This document shows positions 1-9,541 of a stretch of 64,000 nucleotides of DNA, piece after piece. Position 1 is the first letter of the stretch; every line of letters starts with the position of its first letter. A program made the position numbers and the translations under genes. The stretch is taken from contig CAWUKT010000028.1 of NCBI GenBank assembly GCA_963923035.1, positions 10,123 to 74,122 on the forward strand. Reading direction: 5' to 3'. Below the pieces are notes generated by a model. That model did no database searches and was not told the DNA's origin. It saw nothing but the letters and a program-made list of their open reading frames with translations. The DNA comes from CAWUKT01 sp963923035. GTDB lineage: Bacteria; Bacteroidota; Bacteroidia; J057; JADKCL01.

Positions 1-1359
1 CGAGTCGAGTAAGGTTCCAGGCACGCCATTGTCGTCGTATACCTTTATATAGTAGCCGCCCGGCGAGCCATTGTTGGGGTCATTGTCCCCGATGATCCAG
101 CAATCCACCGCCTCAATGGTCAGCGGATAGGCTGGCGGTACGATATAGGTGCCCACGCCGTCCAGGGGGCCGCCGCCGCCCCAGACAAAGAAACTGGTGG
201 GGGGATCGCCACTGGCATAGCTCAGCTGAAAGGTGTCGCTGTTGCAATCGGCGACGTTGACCTCGGCGTAATTGGCATTGTTTTTGGGGTTGGGGTCCTC
301 GGAGGAGGATGTGGTGGTCGCAAAATAGTATTCCCCTGGGCTCTTCAGTACGTAGTCGGGCGTATAGTCCAGCACGGGCATGGCTCCCGGATTCAGGGTC
401 GCCAGGTCGGTGGAGTCTTCCCAGAGCGGTTGTTGGAGGAGGTTGCGGAGGGAAACGTTGACGCGGACCGGTTGGGAGAAAGTACCGTTGCCGATATTGG
501 AAACCGAGGTTGAGAAATTGATGGTGTCGTCGCGGAAATAGAAGCGGCCGGAATTGTTGGCGTCGCCATTCCAAAGCGGCGTTGCATCGGCAGCCGGTTG
601 CAAGACCGGCGAGGGATAGTAAAACTTGATCGCGTAGTTGTTGTCGGGGAAACTTTCCCGGAGCAATTCCAGTCCGTCGGCTCCTGTAATGTTTTCGAGG
701 CCCACTACGAGGTCGGTTTCGCAGGTGGTGATTTGGTTGAAGGCCGACGGGTCGAGGTTCTGGTACTGGAAGGTGATGGAAGAATCGCGTCCGGAGAGAA
801 TGACCTGGAAGGTGTTCGCGCCCGTCCAGTTGATGGTGTCGTCCCGCCAGAACGGGACGTCCTGGTACTGGAGGATGACCGAGTCTTGGAGGTTGGACCA
901 GATAAAAGCTGTGCCGGGATTGGGGAAATTGATGTTGTTGGAGGCAAAATTGAGGTCGGAGAGGAGCGGGGCAATGAAATTGTCGGCGGCGCCTCCGGAG
1001 GAGGGCAATCCCGGAAAGCAATGCGAAATCGTATTGACATCGCCTTCTTCGCCGAGGCCGATCCAGCCGTTCGAACCGAAGGTCAGCTCGTCAAAGTCGA
1101 GCCAGTAGTAGTGGAAATCCCAGCCAAAATTGATGGGGCCCACGGAGTTGTCGTCGCCCAGCCCCAACAGCTGTAAGGCTCCGGCCCGCTGCCGGACATC
1201 GATCCACTGGTAGGCGGGACCGTTGGGCTCGGCGCTGTCCCGCCAGGTGTAGCCATAAGCATCCGGACCGCCCGAGGCGGCCCCCAATTGCAAAGGACTT
1301 CCTCCCAGGAAGCCCAGGCAAAGCAGAAGCAGGCACAAAATTTCCATCGAAACTTTCAT
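1..1359 (-). CDS. Secreted beta-rich protein, 3' part cut by the window edge
   Basis: The minus strand is open from an ATG at 1359 to the left edge, giving 453 codons of the N-terminal part. A signal peptide with a hydrophobic core (LCLLLLCLGFLGG) opens the protein. The rest is rich in Gly, Asn and aromatic residues, typical of Bacteroidota surface proteins, with a segment near residues 270-350 that looks like a CARDB-type adhesion module (NFSTSVSNIGNG, paired with VRVNVSLRN). A C-terminal type IX secretion sorting domain would be expected but lies outside the window. It is divergent from the lipoprotein gene at 1571. No catalytic motif is visible, so I infer a surface or adhesion role only from composition. 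Confidence 0.75.
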   Translation of the reverse strand, partial: MKVSMEILCLLLLCLGFLGGSPLQLGAASGGPDAYGYTWRDSAEPNGPAYQWIDVRQRAGALQLLGLGDDNSVGPINFGWDFHYYWLDFDELTFGSNGWIGLGEEGDVNTISHCFPGLPSSGGAADNFIAPLLSDLNFASNNINFPNPGTAFIWSNLQDSVILQYQDVPFWRDDTINWTGANTFQVILSGRDSSITFQYQNLDPSAFNQITTCETDLVVGLENITGADGLELLRESFPDNNYAIKFYYPSPVLQPAADATPLWNGDANNSGRFYFRDDTINFSTSVSNIGNGTFSQPVRVNVSLRNLLQQPLWEDSTDLATLNPGAMPVLDYTPDYVLKSPGEYYFATTTSSSEDPNPKNNANYAEVNVADCNSDTFQLSYASGDPPTSFFVWGGGGPLDGVGTYIVPPAYPLTIEAVDCWIIGDNDPNNGSPGGYYIKVYDDNGVPGTLLDS

Positions 1360-1570
1360 TCCGCTCAATATAGCCCCTTTTTGCCCTGAATCCATGTTTC
1401 CAGGGAGCAAACTCAGTTTTTTGACCCTCCATTTTCCCGGTTCCCATCCTCCATTTTTTCCTATCTTCTGCTGAACCGACCGACTTTTATTGCGCAGCCC
1501 CCTTACTTTGGCACGATCATTGACAAGACTAAGGCGCGAAATTTAGTTTATCAAAAACACACAGATTGTT

Positions 1571-2257
1571 ATGAAATCGTTCTCCAAACTTACCCTCTTA
1601 GCCTTGCTCGCATTTTCCAGCACCCTATTTTTCAGCTGTACCCGGGAACCCTCCGATTCGGTGGACCAGGACAAGATCTACACCGAATACGAGCTGTTCT
1701 ACAATGGGAACGAGGACAAAACCTACGCCCGGGCCACCTTCAAGTTCAGCAATGCCCTCGGCACCAAGCTGGAACTGGCGGATGGCGCAGAAGTCTCTTT
1801 TGGGACCGATGTCCTGTCCTGGAAGCCCGGCCTGGCCTACTACGAGAAAGAATACGTCGGATTTGTCGACAGCGGCCAATTCACCTATGTCGACCTCGAT
1901 GGAAATACTTTCCAAAACGATGTATTGCTCCGCGAGATTGGTTATCCCGTTAACCTGGATACCGTGAGCCGCGATTCGGCCTTTGATTTGGTCTGGACCG
2001 GCAGCGCGCTGGCCGCCGACGAAGACGTGACCGTCACCGTCAATGGCGTCCTGGAGGGCGATGCCCAGATTTTCTATACGAATTCTGAGACTGCGACCAG
2101 TATCATCCTGGACCGCGACAAGCTCGGCCAGCTCGGTCAGGGCAGCAGCACCTTCTGGATGGACCGCCGCTCCTATGCGCCCCATGTCGGGACCTCGGCC
2201 GGTGGATTTGTCGTCGGTCGTTTCCGCGCCGTCAATGCCAGCCCCTATCTCGACTAG
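1571..2257 (+). CDS. Putative lipoprotein of unknown function
   Basis: This 228-residue protein begins with a lipoprotein signal peptide: a basic start (MKSFSK), a Leu/Ala core, and a lipobox ending FFSC with the lipidated cysteine at residue 23. The mature part is acidic, alternates hydrophobic and polar residues, and has no motif I recognise. It stands alone, followed by an intrinsic terminator. TTACTTTG at 1503-1510 is close to the Bacteroidota -7 box, but no -33 TTG sits at the usual distance. I infer a periplasm-facing outer membrane lipoprotein and cannot assign a function. Confidence 0.8.
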   Translation: MKSFSKLTLLALLAFSSTLFFSCTREPSDSVDQDKIYTEYELFYNGNEDKTYARATFKFSNALGTKLELADGAEVSFGTDVLSWKPGLAYYEKEYVGFVDSGQFTYVDLDGNTFQNDVLLREIGYPVNLDTVSRDSAFDLVWTGSALAADEDVTVTVNGVLEGDAQIFYTNSETATSIILDRDKLGQLGQGSSTFWMDRRSYAPHVGTSAGGFVVGRFRAVNASPYLD

Positions 2258-2286
2258 GCCCAACCAGGTCCACTGAAACAAATATG

Positions 2287-2318
2287 CCGCCAGGGAACTC
2301 CTCTGGCGGTCTCTTTTT
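2287..2318 (+). terminator. Intrinsic terminator after the lipoprotein gene
   Basis: CCGCCAG (2287-2293) pairs with CTGGCGG (2303-2309) around a 9-nt loop, followed by TCTCTTTTT. It lies about 30 nt past the lipoprotein stop. Confidence 0.75.
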
Positions 2319-2407
2319 GCCTTCATTCATCCGCCCAAATCCCCACTTCGTCGAAGCCTTCGTGCTGAATTAAACCTTTCCTTTTACCCTGCGTCCAAAC
2401 AAGTACC

Positions 2408-3811
2408 ATGAAGCACCTACGCATTCCTTTGACGCCCGAAGACCATTTCCACCTCGTGTGGCGGACGGGTTTTGGGCCCGCGGCGGGCACCTCGGCCGGG
2501 AAAATCTCCCGTCAGGCGGCCATTGACCAGGTTTTCAAGTCGGCCCGGAAGTGGACGCCGTTGAAAATGTTTGACCGGCCTCTGCAGGAGAAGGTCAAAA
2601 TGAAGGACCTCTCGCGGAAGGAACGACAGGAGTTGCGGAAGCAGCGGAGGGAAGAAATTCAGCAGTTGGGAGTGGCCTGGCTGGAAAAAATGGCCCGGGA
2701 TTCGGCCCAATTGCAGGAGAAGATGACCTTCTTCTGGCACGATCATTTTGCCGCGCGGGTGGAACGCCCGGCCGCGCTTCAGGATTTCAACAATTTGATG
2801 CGTCGGCATGCCCTCGGCAATTTCCGGACGCTGTTGCTCGGTGTGGCCCAGCACCCGGTGATGTTGGATTACCTCGACGGCCGCAAAAACAAGAAGGCCC
2901 ATCCCAACGAGAATTTTGCCCGGGAGCTCATGGAACTTTTCACCCTCGGCGTTGGAAACTATTCCGAACTGGACATCAAGGAGGCCGCCCGCGCCTTTAC
3001 CGGTTGGAATTTCGACCAGCAGGGAAATTTTGTGGTCCGCAAAAACCACCACGACAACGGAACGAAAACCTTTCGGGGTTCCACCGGGAATTTCAACGGC
3101 GAAGATGTCATTGACCTGATTCTCTCCGACAAGCAGACGGCCCGGTATATCTGCCAGAAGCTCTACTGCTATTTCGTGCATCCGGAGCCGCATTTGACCC
3201 GGATCGAGCAACTGGCGACTGTTTTTTACGACGGAAATTACCAGATCGAACCGGTGATGCGGGCGTTGTTGGAGTCGGAATGGTTCTGGGAAAAGAACAA
3301 CCGGGGCGTCCGGATCAAATCGCCAGTGGATTTGTTGGCGGGGATGCAGCGCAATGTGGGGATGGAATATCCCGAACCCAAAGGCACCTTTCAAATACTG
3401 CGTCTCTTGGGTCAGGTGCCCTTCGACCCGCCGAATGTGGCCGGTTGGCCCTCCGGGAAATCCTGGATCGATGCCGGCACCCTGACTGCGCGGATGACTT
3501 TGCCGGTCTTGGCGCTTTTCCAGCGGGGGCAGGCCTTCCAGGCCAATCCCGATCTTATGATGGGCGAACAATCGCCTCCCAAGATGAAGAAGTTTCGGGC
3601 GGAGATGGATTGGAATAAGTGGGGACAACAGATCAAGGGAAAAGACACCCTGGCCATGGTGGAAGAGCTGCGGCAGCACCTCTTGCCCTTCGCCGAAGGG
3701 AACTTTGAGCAAAAATTGCCCCGCTCTCCCATGCTCGGCTCCGACCGCGCGACCCAGTTGCAGCAGCTCACCCTTTCATTCCTCCAATTGCCCGAATATC
3801 AACTCTCCTGA
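2408..3811 (+). CDS. DUF1800 family protein
   Basis: This 467-residue protein has the hallmarks of the DUF1800 family: an Asn-rich stretch running into ARELMELFTLG (residues 171-181), AARAFTGW (193-200) and a His/Asp-rich segment after it. The family is of unknown function, is widespread in Bacteroidota, Planctomycetota and Proteobacteria, and is almost always paired with a DUF1501 gene, as here. The N-terminus (MKHLRIPLTPEDHFHL) lacks an export signal. The stop codon is one base from the start of the DUF1501 gene, so the two are surely cotranscribed. A joint role in a secreted or periplasmic process is inferred from the pairing. Confidence 0.9.
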   Translation: MKHLRIPLTPEDHFHLVWRTGFGPAAGTSAGKISRQAAIDQVFKSARKWTPLKMFDRPLQEKVKMKDLSRKERQELRKQRREEIQQLGVAWLEKMARDSAQLQEKMTFFWHDHFAARVERPAALQDFNNLMRRHALGNFRTLLLGVAQHPVMLDYLDGRKNKKAHPNENFARELMELFTLGVGNYSELDIKEAARAFTGWNFDQQGNFVVRKNHHDNGTKTFRGSTGNFNGEDVIDLILSDKQTARYICQKLYCYFVHPEPHLTRIEQLATVFYDGNYQIEPVMRALLESEWFWEKNNRGVRIKSPVDLLAGMQRNVGMEYPEPKGTFQILRLLGQVPFDPPNVAGWPSGKSWIDAGTLTARMTLPVLALFQRGQAFQANPDLMMGEQSPPKMKKFRAEMDWNKWGQQIKGKDTLAMVEELRQHLLPFAEGNFEQKLPRSPMLGSDRATQLQQLTLSFLQLPEYQLS

Positions 3812-3812
3812 T

Positions 3813-5021
3813 ATGAAAAAGTCCCTTTCCCGCCGCCAATTCCTTCAGCGCAGTGCCCTCGCGACCGCGGGCAGCCTGTTCATTCCCCGGTTCCTCAAAG
3901 CCCTCACCCGTCCCGAGGCGACCACTCCGGGAGACCGCAAGTTGATCGTGGTGCAGCTCGGCGGTGGCAACGATGGCCTCAACGCCATCGTGCCCTACGG
4001 CGACGACGCGTATTACCAGTCGCGGCCGCGCATCGGAATTCCGACCAGCAAGGTACTCAAGATCAACGATTACCTCGGCTTTCATCCCGCGCTGGCGCCG
4101 CTGCGGGAGATGTATGACGACGGAGAATTGGCGTTGGTGAATGGCGTCGGCTATCCAGATCCGAACCGGAGCCACTTCCGGTCCATGGACATTTGGCAAA
4201 CGGGCAGTGGATCGCGGGAGTACCTGGAAACGGGGTGGTTGGGTCGTTACCTCGACCTCAGCCCGGCCACTCGGGAATCGGGGATTTCGGCCTTGGAAAT
4301 CAGCCAGCAGTTGAGCCTGGCGATGAAGGGGGAGCATGCCCGCGGCCTCGCGGTCAGCGATCCCAAGCGTTTCTACCGGACGACGGCCTCCCCGCGGTTC
4401 AAGCGGATCGAGCAGGCCGGGGTCCACGACCACGACCATGCGCAGGCCAGCTATCTGTACCAGACCCTGGCGACGGGGATTGCTTCGGCGGAAGAGATTC
4501 ACGCCCAGACCGAGTCGGTCACACCGGGGAATGAATACGCTGGTAACCGCCTGGGTCGCCAGTTGCGGACGGTCGGGCAGATGATTCGGAGCGGGCTGGA
4601 GACGCAGGTGTACTATGTCGCGACGAGCGGATTCGATACGCACGTGAACCAAATCAATGCGCACCAACGCCTGCTGGAGCAGGTGGCCGGCAGTTTGGCG
4701 GCGTTCCGGAAGGAGATGAAGAAGGAGGGGCAGTGGAACAATGTGCTGGTGATGGTCTTCTCGGAATTTGGGCGTCGGGTGGCGGAGAATGCGAGTGCCG
4801 GGACGGACCACGGGACGGCCGGCAATGTGTACCTGCTCGGCGGGAATCTCCTGCAACCCGGGTTGTACAATTCGATTCCAAGTCTGACAGATTTGGACCA
4901 GGGAGACCTGAAATATTCGGTGGACTTTCGCCGGATTTACGGGGAAGTCCTCGAGCGGTGGCTGGGCAGCTCATCGAAACAGGTTCTGAACCAGTCATTT
5001 GACCCCCTCGGCATTTTGTAA
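3813..5021 (+). CDS. DUF1501 family protein with Tat signal
   Basis: I start this gene at the ATG at 3813, one base after the DUF1800 stop. That puts a twin-arginine signal (SRRQFL, arginines 7-8) at the N-terminus, which a longer upstream frame would bury. The 402-residue product carries the DUF1501 signatures LIVVQLGGGNDGLN near the start and SEFGRR...GTDHGTAG near the end. The family belongs to the alkaline phosphatase/sulfatase-like fold but has no proven reaction. It should be exported folded through Tat, while its DUF1800 partner has no visible signal; that asymmetry is typical of some pairs but unexplained. Confidence 0.9.
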   Translation: MKKSLSRRQFLQRSALATAGSLFIPRFLKALTRPEATTPGDRKLIVVQLGGGNDGLNAIVPYGDDAYYQSRPRIGIPTSKVLKINDYLGFHPALAPLREMYDDGELALVNGVGYPDPNRSHFRSMDIWQTGSGSREYLETGWLGRYLDLSPATRESGISALEISQQLSLAMKGEHARGLAVSDPKRFYRTTASPRFKRIEQAGVHDHDHAQASYLYQTLATGIASAEEIHAQTESVTPGNEYAGNRLGRQLRTVGQMIRSGLETQVYYVATSGFDTHVNQINAHQRLLEQVAGSLAAFRKEMKKEGQWNNVLVMVFSEFGRRVAENASAGTDHGTAGNVYLLGGNLLQPGLYNSIPSLTDLDQGDLKYSVDFRRIYGEVLERWLGSSSKQVLNQSFDPLGIL

Positions 5022-5252
5022 ATCGCAAAAACCTCCAACTTTTATTTTATTTCTTACATCAGGTGTTGTGGCTTATGGTTGCGGCCCTCACCCCCTGTGT
5101 TCAATTCATTGTAAGGTTTGGTGGCAGATGTTGGGAGAAACTTTGAGCATAAATAGACGATTCGGGTGTCCGGGGGCATTTGGGGAGGAGTGGGACAATT
5201 TGTGGGCGGCGCTGTGGCGTGTAATAAAAAACAACAATTTATCTCAAAAACC

Positions 5253-5283
5253 TTGCATGATAAGTGAATCCTCCCTACATTTG
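5253..5283 (+). promoter_or_regulatory. Bacteroidota-type promoter upstream of the M16 operon
   Basis: TTG at 5253-5255 is separated by exactly 20 nt from TACATTTG (5276-5283), a perfect TAnnTTTG -7 box. A start near 5290 would leave a leader of about 270 nt before the first M16 gene. Confidence 0.65.
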
Positions 5284-5289
5284 AAGTGT

Positions 5290-5470
5290 TGACAGTTCGA
5301 TTCAGCTATCAAATGCAAATTTAGTCCTGATAAAGAAGATTAACTGATTAATTCTGCTTATTGACGCGTAATAAAACTTTATCTGTCAACTAGAAAGAAA
5401 TATCTAAGATCCAACCCACTTACTAAACTTTTGTCCAGTGCGGGGCTCGCTAGGGTCCCGCCTTCTTTTT
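5290..5470 (+). ncRNA. Candidate leader or small RNA between promoter and hairpin
   Basis: The gap 5022-5559 holds no convincing gene. It contains a strong promoter (-7 box at 5276) and, 160 nt on, a terminator-like hairpin: GCGGGGC (5440-5446) pairs with GTCCCGC (5455-5461, one G-U), followed by CTTCTTTTT. The interval is A+T-rich and has no long ORF. It may be an attenuated 5' leader of the M16 operon or an independent small RNA. The RNA itself is an inference. Confidence 0.3.
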
Positions 5471-5559
5471 CTCATTTCCTGTCGTTTACTAATGCCCACG
5501 AATTCCCTAACTTAGCGTTCTTGGTCAAAAAGGCCGGGTCACCTCATCGAAAGAGCAGT

Positions 5560-6798
5560 ATGTCATTCATTGAATACGATATTTTTACCCTTGACAATGG
5601 TCTCCGGGTAATTGTCCACGAAGACCACTCCATCGCCAAGGCCGTGGTCAATGTGATTTACCGGGTCGGCGCCCGGAACGAGGAGTCGGAACGAACGGGA
5701 TTTGCCCATTTGTTCGAGCACCTGATGTTTGGCGGCAGCAAGAACATCCCCAATTACGATACCCCCCTTCAGAAGGTCGGCGGCGAAAACAATGCGTTCA
5801 CCACCAATGACCTGACCAATTATTACCTCACCGTTCCCTATAACCAATTGGAAACGGGTTTCTGGTTGGAAAGTGACCGCATGCTCGAACTGGACTTTTC
5901 CCAGCGCAACCTGGACGTCCAGAAGAGTGTGGTCATCGAGGAATTCAAACAGCGGTACCTGAACCGTCCCTACGGCGACGCCCACTTGGAACTGCGGGAT
6001 GTGCATTTTACCGATCACCCCTACCGCTGGGCCACCATCGGCAAGGAGATCGCCCACATCGAAGGGGCGACGCTCGACCATGTGAAGGACTTCTTCTACG
6101 GCTATTACGCCCCGAACAATGCGACGCTGGTCGTCGCCGGTCACGTCACCAAGGACCAGGTCAAGCGCCTCGCCGAAAAATGGTTCGGCCCGATTCCGCG
6201 CCGCGAGCTCAAGCACCGGCCACTGCCGGTGGAACCGGCCCAGACCGCGCCCCGGCAGCGTACTGTCCACCGGGAAGTACCCTTCCCGGCGGTCTACAAG
6301 ATGTTCCACATCCCGGCGAAGACCGACAAGCGCTATTTTGCCGCAGACATGGTCACCGACATCCTTTCGGCCGGCAAGGCCGGGCACCTCTATCAGCACA
6401 TGGTGAAGGACCGCCAGGTGGCCTCCTCCGTCCGCGCTTTTTCGTGGGGCGCCCACGATCCCGGTATGATTTCCATCGACGGAACCCTGGCCCGGGGCAA
6501 GACCATCGAAGAATACGAATCCGCCCTCCGGGAAGTCGTCGAAGGACTCTTTGAAGTCCAGGAATCGGAAGTGCAGCGGATCAAGAACGCGATCGAAAGC
6601 CAGTTCATCATGGAGCGGAACACGCTGCTCAACAAGGCGATGTTCCTGGCCATTTGCGATGTCCTGGACGATCCCGAATCCGTAAATACAGCGGTTAATG
6701 AATACCTCGCGGTCACCCGCGATGAAATCATCAACGCCGCTAAGGCCTACCTCCACCCCAACAATTGCTCCACCCTCTACTACCTTCCCGAAGCATGA
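5560..6798 (+). CDS. M16 family zinc peptidase, catalytic member
   Basis: I take the ATG at 5560, where similarity to the family begins (MSFIEYDIFTLDNGLRV). The 412-residue protein has the inverted zinc motif HxxEH as HLFEH (residues 50-54), and the distal acidic ligand is likely E127 or E128 (VVIEEF). It resembles the processing-peptidase/PqqL-like single-domain-pair enzymes. No signal peptide is seen, so it is probably cytoplasmic. It overlaps the next gene by ATGA, and that gene encodes a second M16 protein lacking the zinc motif. This matches the usual catalytic/non-catalytic heterodimer. The substrate is unknown. Confidence 0.92.
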   Translation: MSFIEYDIFTLDNGLRVIVHEDHSIAKAVVNVIYRVGARNEESERTGFAHLFEHLMFGGSKNIPNYDTPLQKVGGENNAFTTNDLTNYYLTVPYNQLETGFWLESDRMLELDFSQRNLDVQKSVVIEEFKQRYLNRPYGDAHLELRDVHFTDHPYRWATIGKEIAHIEGATLDHVKDFFYGYYAPNNATLVVAGHVTKDQVKRLAEKWFGPIPRRELKHRPLPVEPAQTAPRQRTVHREVPFPAVYKMFHIPAKTDKRYFAADMVTDILSAGKAGHLYQHMVKDRQVASSVRAFSWGAHDPGMISIDGTLARGKTIEEYESALREVVEGLFEVQESEVQRIKNAIESQFIMERNTLLNKAMFLAICDVLDDPESVNTAVNEYLAVTRDEIINAAKAYLHPNNCSTLYYLPEA

Positions 6799-8120
6799 AC
6801 GTAGATACACTCGACCGCACAATTGCCCCGCCTTCCCAACCGCTGGAGAAGGTTCCCTTCCCGGAAATTTCGCTTCACCGCCTCTCCAATGGCGTTCCGG
6901 TCTATACGGTACAATTCGGTACCCAAGAAATCACCGAACTGATCGGCGTCTTCCGGGCGGGCCGGAGTTTCGAACCGCATACTGGCGTGTCCAGCTTCAC
7001 GTCCAGCATGCTTCAGGAGGGGACCCGCAGCTACACGGGCCTGGAATTCGCGCGCAAACTGAACGAATTCGGGGCCTTCATCAATCCGGAAACCGGGTTT
7101 GAATCGGCCAGTTGGCGCCTGAGCTCGCTGACCAAGCACCTGGGCAATACGATTGAATTGCTGGCGGAGCAGATTTTGTATCCGACCTTCCCTGAGGCCG
7201 ATCTCGAAAAACTGAAGACGCGGACGATTGAACGCTTGGATGTGGAGGAAAAAAAGACCGGGTTTCGGGCAAGGAAAGAGTTCAACCGGCTGCTCCACGG
7301 CCGCAAAAGTCCCTACGGACGCATTGCGGAGCGGGAGGATGTCGCCAAAATCGAAATGCAGTGGCTGCGGGACTTCCACGCCCTCCACTACGCCCTCCCC
7401 AATGGCTTCTTCATCGCCTGTGGCCGCTTCGACGAGGGCCAATTGCTGGACGAATTGGAGAAATCCTTCGGTTTGGCGGCCTTGTACCGGCCCGAATTGC
7501 AGGTCAATCCTGAAAATTCGCAGAGCCGGAATACTTCCGATCGCCACCCCAAGGGCTTGCACTATTTCGAAATGAAAGAGTCCATGCAGGCCACGGTGCG
7601 GGTGGGCCACAAAGGCTTGGCGCGGAGCCATCCGGATTTCCACCGGCTCCAAGTCGTGAATACCATCCTGGGCGGCTATTTTGGATCCCGACTGATGAAG
7701 AATATCCGGGAAGAGAAGGGCTATACCTATGGCATCGGCTCGGCCTGGTTGTCGATGAAGTACGACGGGACCTTCCTGGTCCAAAGCGATGTGGGCAATG
7801 AGTACATCGAGTCGACCCTCACCGAGATCAAGAAGGAAATGAACTTGCTGATTGAGAAAGGGGTGGAAGAAGAAGAATTGCAGTTGGTGAAAAATTACAT
7901 GCTCGGCCGGAGCGTTTCGGCGCGGGAAACACCTTCTCAGATCGCCAACATCATCAAGACGTACCTCGTCAACGGCATTACCTTCTCGGAATTGGACGAC
8001 AAGTTTGACATCGTTCAGAATACGACCCCTGAGGAAGTCCAGCAATTGGCGGCGAAGCACCTCCATCCGGATGCGATGTTGGAAGTGGTAGCGGGAAAAA
8101 TGGATGGAGCCGAATCATGA
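6795..8120 (+). CDS. M16 family protein, non-catalytic partner
   Basis: This 441-residue M16 protein starts at the ATG overlapping the previous stop (ATGA). The HxxEH position is replaced (around SSFTSSMLQEG), so it should not bind zinc. It keeps the conserved GYTYG segment in the C-terminal half, which in active pairs helps to bind substrate. In two-subunit M16 enzymes such a partner forms half of the closed chamber. It overlaps the downstream epimerase gene by four bases, so all three are translated as a coupled set. Confidence 0.9.
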   Translation: MNVDTLDRTIAPPSQPLEKVPFPEISLHRLSNGVPVYTVQFGTQEITELIGVFRAGRSFEPHTGVSSFTSSMLQEGTRSYTGLEFARKLNEFGAFINPETGFESASWRLSSLTKHLGNTIELLAEQILYPTFPEADLEKLKTRTIERLDVEEKKTGFRARKEFNRLLHGRKSPYGRIAEREDVAKIEMQWLRDFHALHYALPNGFFIACGRFDEGQLLDELEKSFGLAALYRPELQVNPENSQSRNTSDRHPKGLHYFEMKESMQATVRVGHKGLARSHPDFHRLQVVNTILGGYFGSRLMKNIREEKGYTYGIGSAWLSMKYDGTFLVQSDVGNEYIESTLTEIKKEMNLLIEKGVEEEELQLVKNYMLGRSVSARETPSQIANIIKTYLVNGITFSELDDKFDIVQNTTPEEVQQLAAKHLHPDAMLEVVAGKMDGAES

Positions 8121-8518
8121 AAATCGAACACATCGGCATCGCCGTCAAGAACCTGGCCGACGCCAATGCGCTCTATACCCAATTGTTGGGGACGCCGCCG
8201 TACAAGGAGGAAGAGGTCGAAAGTGAAGCAGTGAAAACCTCCTTTTTCCAGACTGGAGAAAGCAAGGTCGAATTGTTGGAAGCGACGGCGGAGACCAGCG
8301 CGATCGCGAAGTACATCGCGAAGAAAGGCGAGGGCATTCACCATGTCGCTTTCGAGGTGGAGGACATCCACGCTGAAATGGAGCGCCTCCGCTCTCAGGG
8401 TTTCCGCGTTCTCAACGAACAACCCAAACGCGGAGCGGACAACAAGTTGGTCTGCTTCATCCATCCCAAGGATGCCCACGGTGTGCTCGTAGAGCTCTGT
8501 CAGGAAATTCGGGAATAG
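8117..8518 (+). CDS. mce: Methylmalonyl-CoA epimerase
   Basis: The 133-residue protein is a single vicinal-oxygen-chelate unit pair with the expected metal ligands at H5 (IEHIG), H76 (IHHVAF) and E126 (LVELC). The length and the sequence HIGIAVKNL fit methylmalonyl-CoA epimerase, which interconverts the 2R and 2S epimers in propionyl-CoA metabolism. It is the last gene of an operon with two M16 proteins, each joint being an ATGA overlap. The mutase genes are not in the window. A hairpin without a T-tract follows. Confidence 0.9.
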   Translation: MKIEHIGIAVKNLADANALYTQLLGTPPYKEEEVESEAVKTSFFQTGESKVELLEATAETSAIAKYIAKKGEGIHHVAFEVEDIHAEMERLRSQGFRVLNEQPKRGADNKLVCFIHPKDAHGVLVELCQEIRE

Positions 8519-8519
8519 G

Positions 8520-8537
8520 GCCCCTCGGAAGAGGGGC
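8520..8537 (+). terminator. Hairpin after mce, weak terminator
   Basis: GCCCCTC (8520-8526), GGAA loop, GAGGGGC (8531-8537) make a perfect 7-bp stem starting 2 nt past the mce stop. No T-tract follows, so termination may be weak or it may only stabilise the mRNA end. Confidence 0.35.
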
Positions 8538-8626
8538 AATGCGGCAGGGATCGGAGTCATTGTGGAGCTCGCCCGCAAGGGCAGCGACGACGGAGAGCCC
8601 GGCCCAACGGGGCCGCCCCACCCCTT

Positions 8627-9538
8627 CTACTTCTTCCGATTCACCAGGTATACACCCCCCAAAATCACCACAAATCCCAGGAAATGCTGCCAATTCAGGG
8701 ATTCGTGGAGGAAAAACACACCCCACAAAACCGCGACGACCGGAATCAGGTAGGTCACTGACGTGGCGAAAATCAAATTGCTCATCTGCAACATGCGGTA
8801 GAAGACCACGACCGCGAAGGCCGTCCCCACCGCGCCCAAGGCCGCGATATAGCCAAACGCTTCCCAGCCCTTCGGATCGTTGAGAAGGATGTCGAGGAAA
8901 TCACTCCCCGTAAACAGGTAAATCACCGAGGGAATGGCCAGGAAAACCAGCGCCACTGTGGTGATCATCAGGGACGGCTTCTCCTGGAAATAGGTCTTGG
9001 TCAGGTTCAGGGAAATCGCGTATCCGACTGTCGCCAGCACTGCATACAGGCTGTATTCAATATACGTCGCCAGCGAAACGGCTTCTCCCTGTTCATTTTG
9101 GCCGCCCCCCGAAAACATCAGTACGATGGTGCCCACGACGCCAACCAATAGCCCGATCACCTTGATGGTGGGGAAGCGGGTTTGGAAAAAGAGGAAGGCA
9201 ATGATGATCGTAAACAGGGGCGTAATCGCGTTCAGGACCCCAGCGACGGCCGTTGGTACAAATTTTTCGGCCAGGGGGAAGAGAAAGGCCGGCAAGCCAT
9301 TTCCGGTAATGCCGATGATCACCAGCAGAAAGAATTCTTTGCGGGTGAGTTGGCGGAGGTAGCGGAACAAAAAGGGCGACAGGACCAATCCCGCGCAGGT
9401 GAGGCGGATGGCGGCGACCTGAAGGGGTGTATAGGTGAGGGTGCCGAGCTTGATGAGGAGGAAAGAGCTGCCCCAAATCAGGGAGAGCATGACCAGGAGC
9501 ATCCAGGCAACGGAGGGAATTGAGTTGTTGGAGTCCAT
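8627..9538 (-). CDS. EamA/DMT family transporter
   Basis: The 303-residue product is almost wholly hydrophobic, with about ten membrane segments arranged as two EamA repeats. The start WMLLVMLSLIWGSSFLLIK is the usual first helix of the drug/metabolite transporter superfamily. Such carriers export amino acids, nucleotides or other metabolites across the inner membrane, and the substrate cannot be read from sequence. It starts 3 nt after tadA on the same strand and is probably the last gene of the minus-strand run that begins at birA. It converges on mce. Confidence 0.88.
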   Translation of the reverse strand: MDSNNSIPSVAWMLLVMLSLIWGSSFLLIKLGTLTYTPLQVAAIRLTCAGLVLSPFLFRYLRQLTRKEFFLLVIIGITGNGLPAFLFPLAEKFVPTAVAGVLNAITPLFTIIIAFLFFQTRFPTIKVIGLLVGVVGTIVLMFSGGGQNEQGEAVSLATYIEYSLYAVLATVGYAISLNLTKTYFQEKPSLMITTVALVFLAIPSVIYLFTGSDFLDILLNDPKGWEAFGYIAALGAVGTAFAVVVFYRMLQMSNLIFATSVTYLIPVVAVLWGVFFLHESLNWQHFLGFVVILGGVYLVNRKK

Positions 9539-9541
9539 GGC

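Noticed and set aside
4999..5292. 97-codon plus-strand ORF after the DUF1501 gene
   Set aside because: It overlaps the end of that gene, has an unusual Cys/Trp-rich composition and ends across the promoter at 5253-5283.
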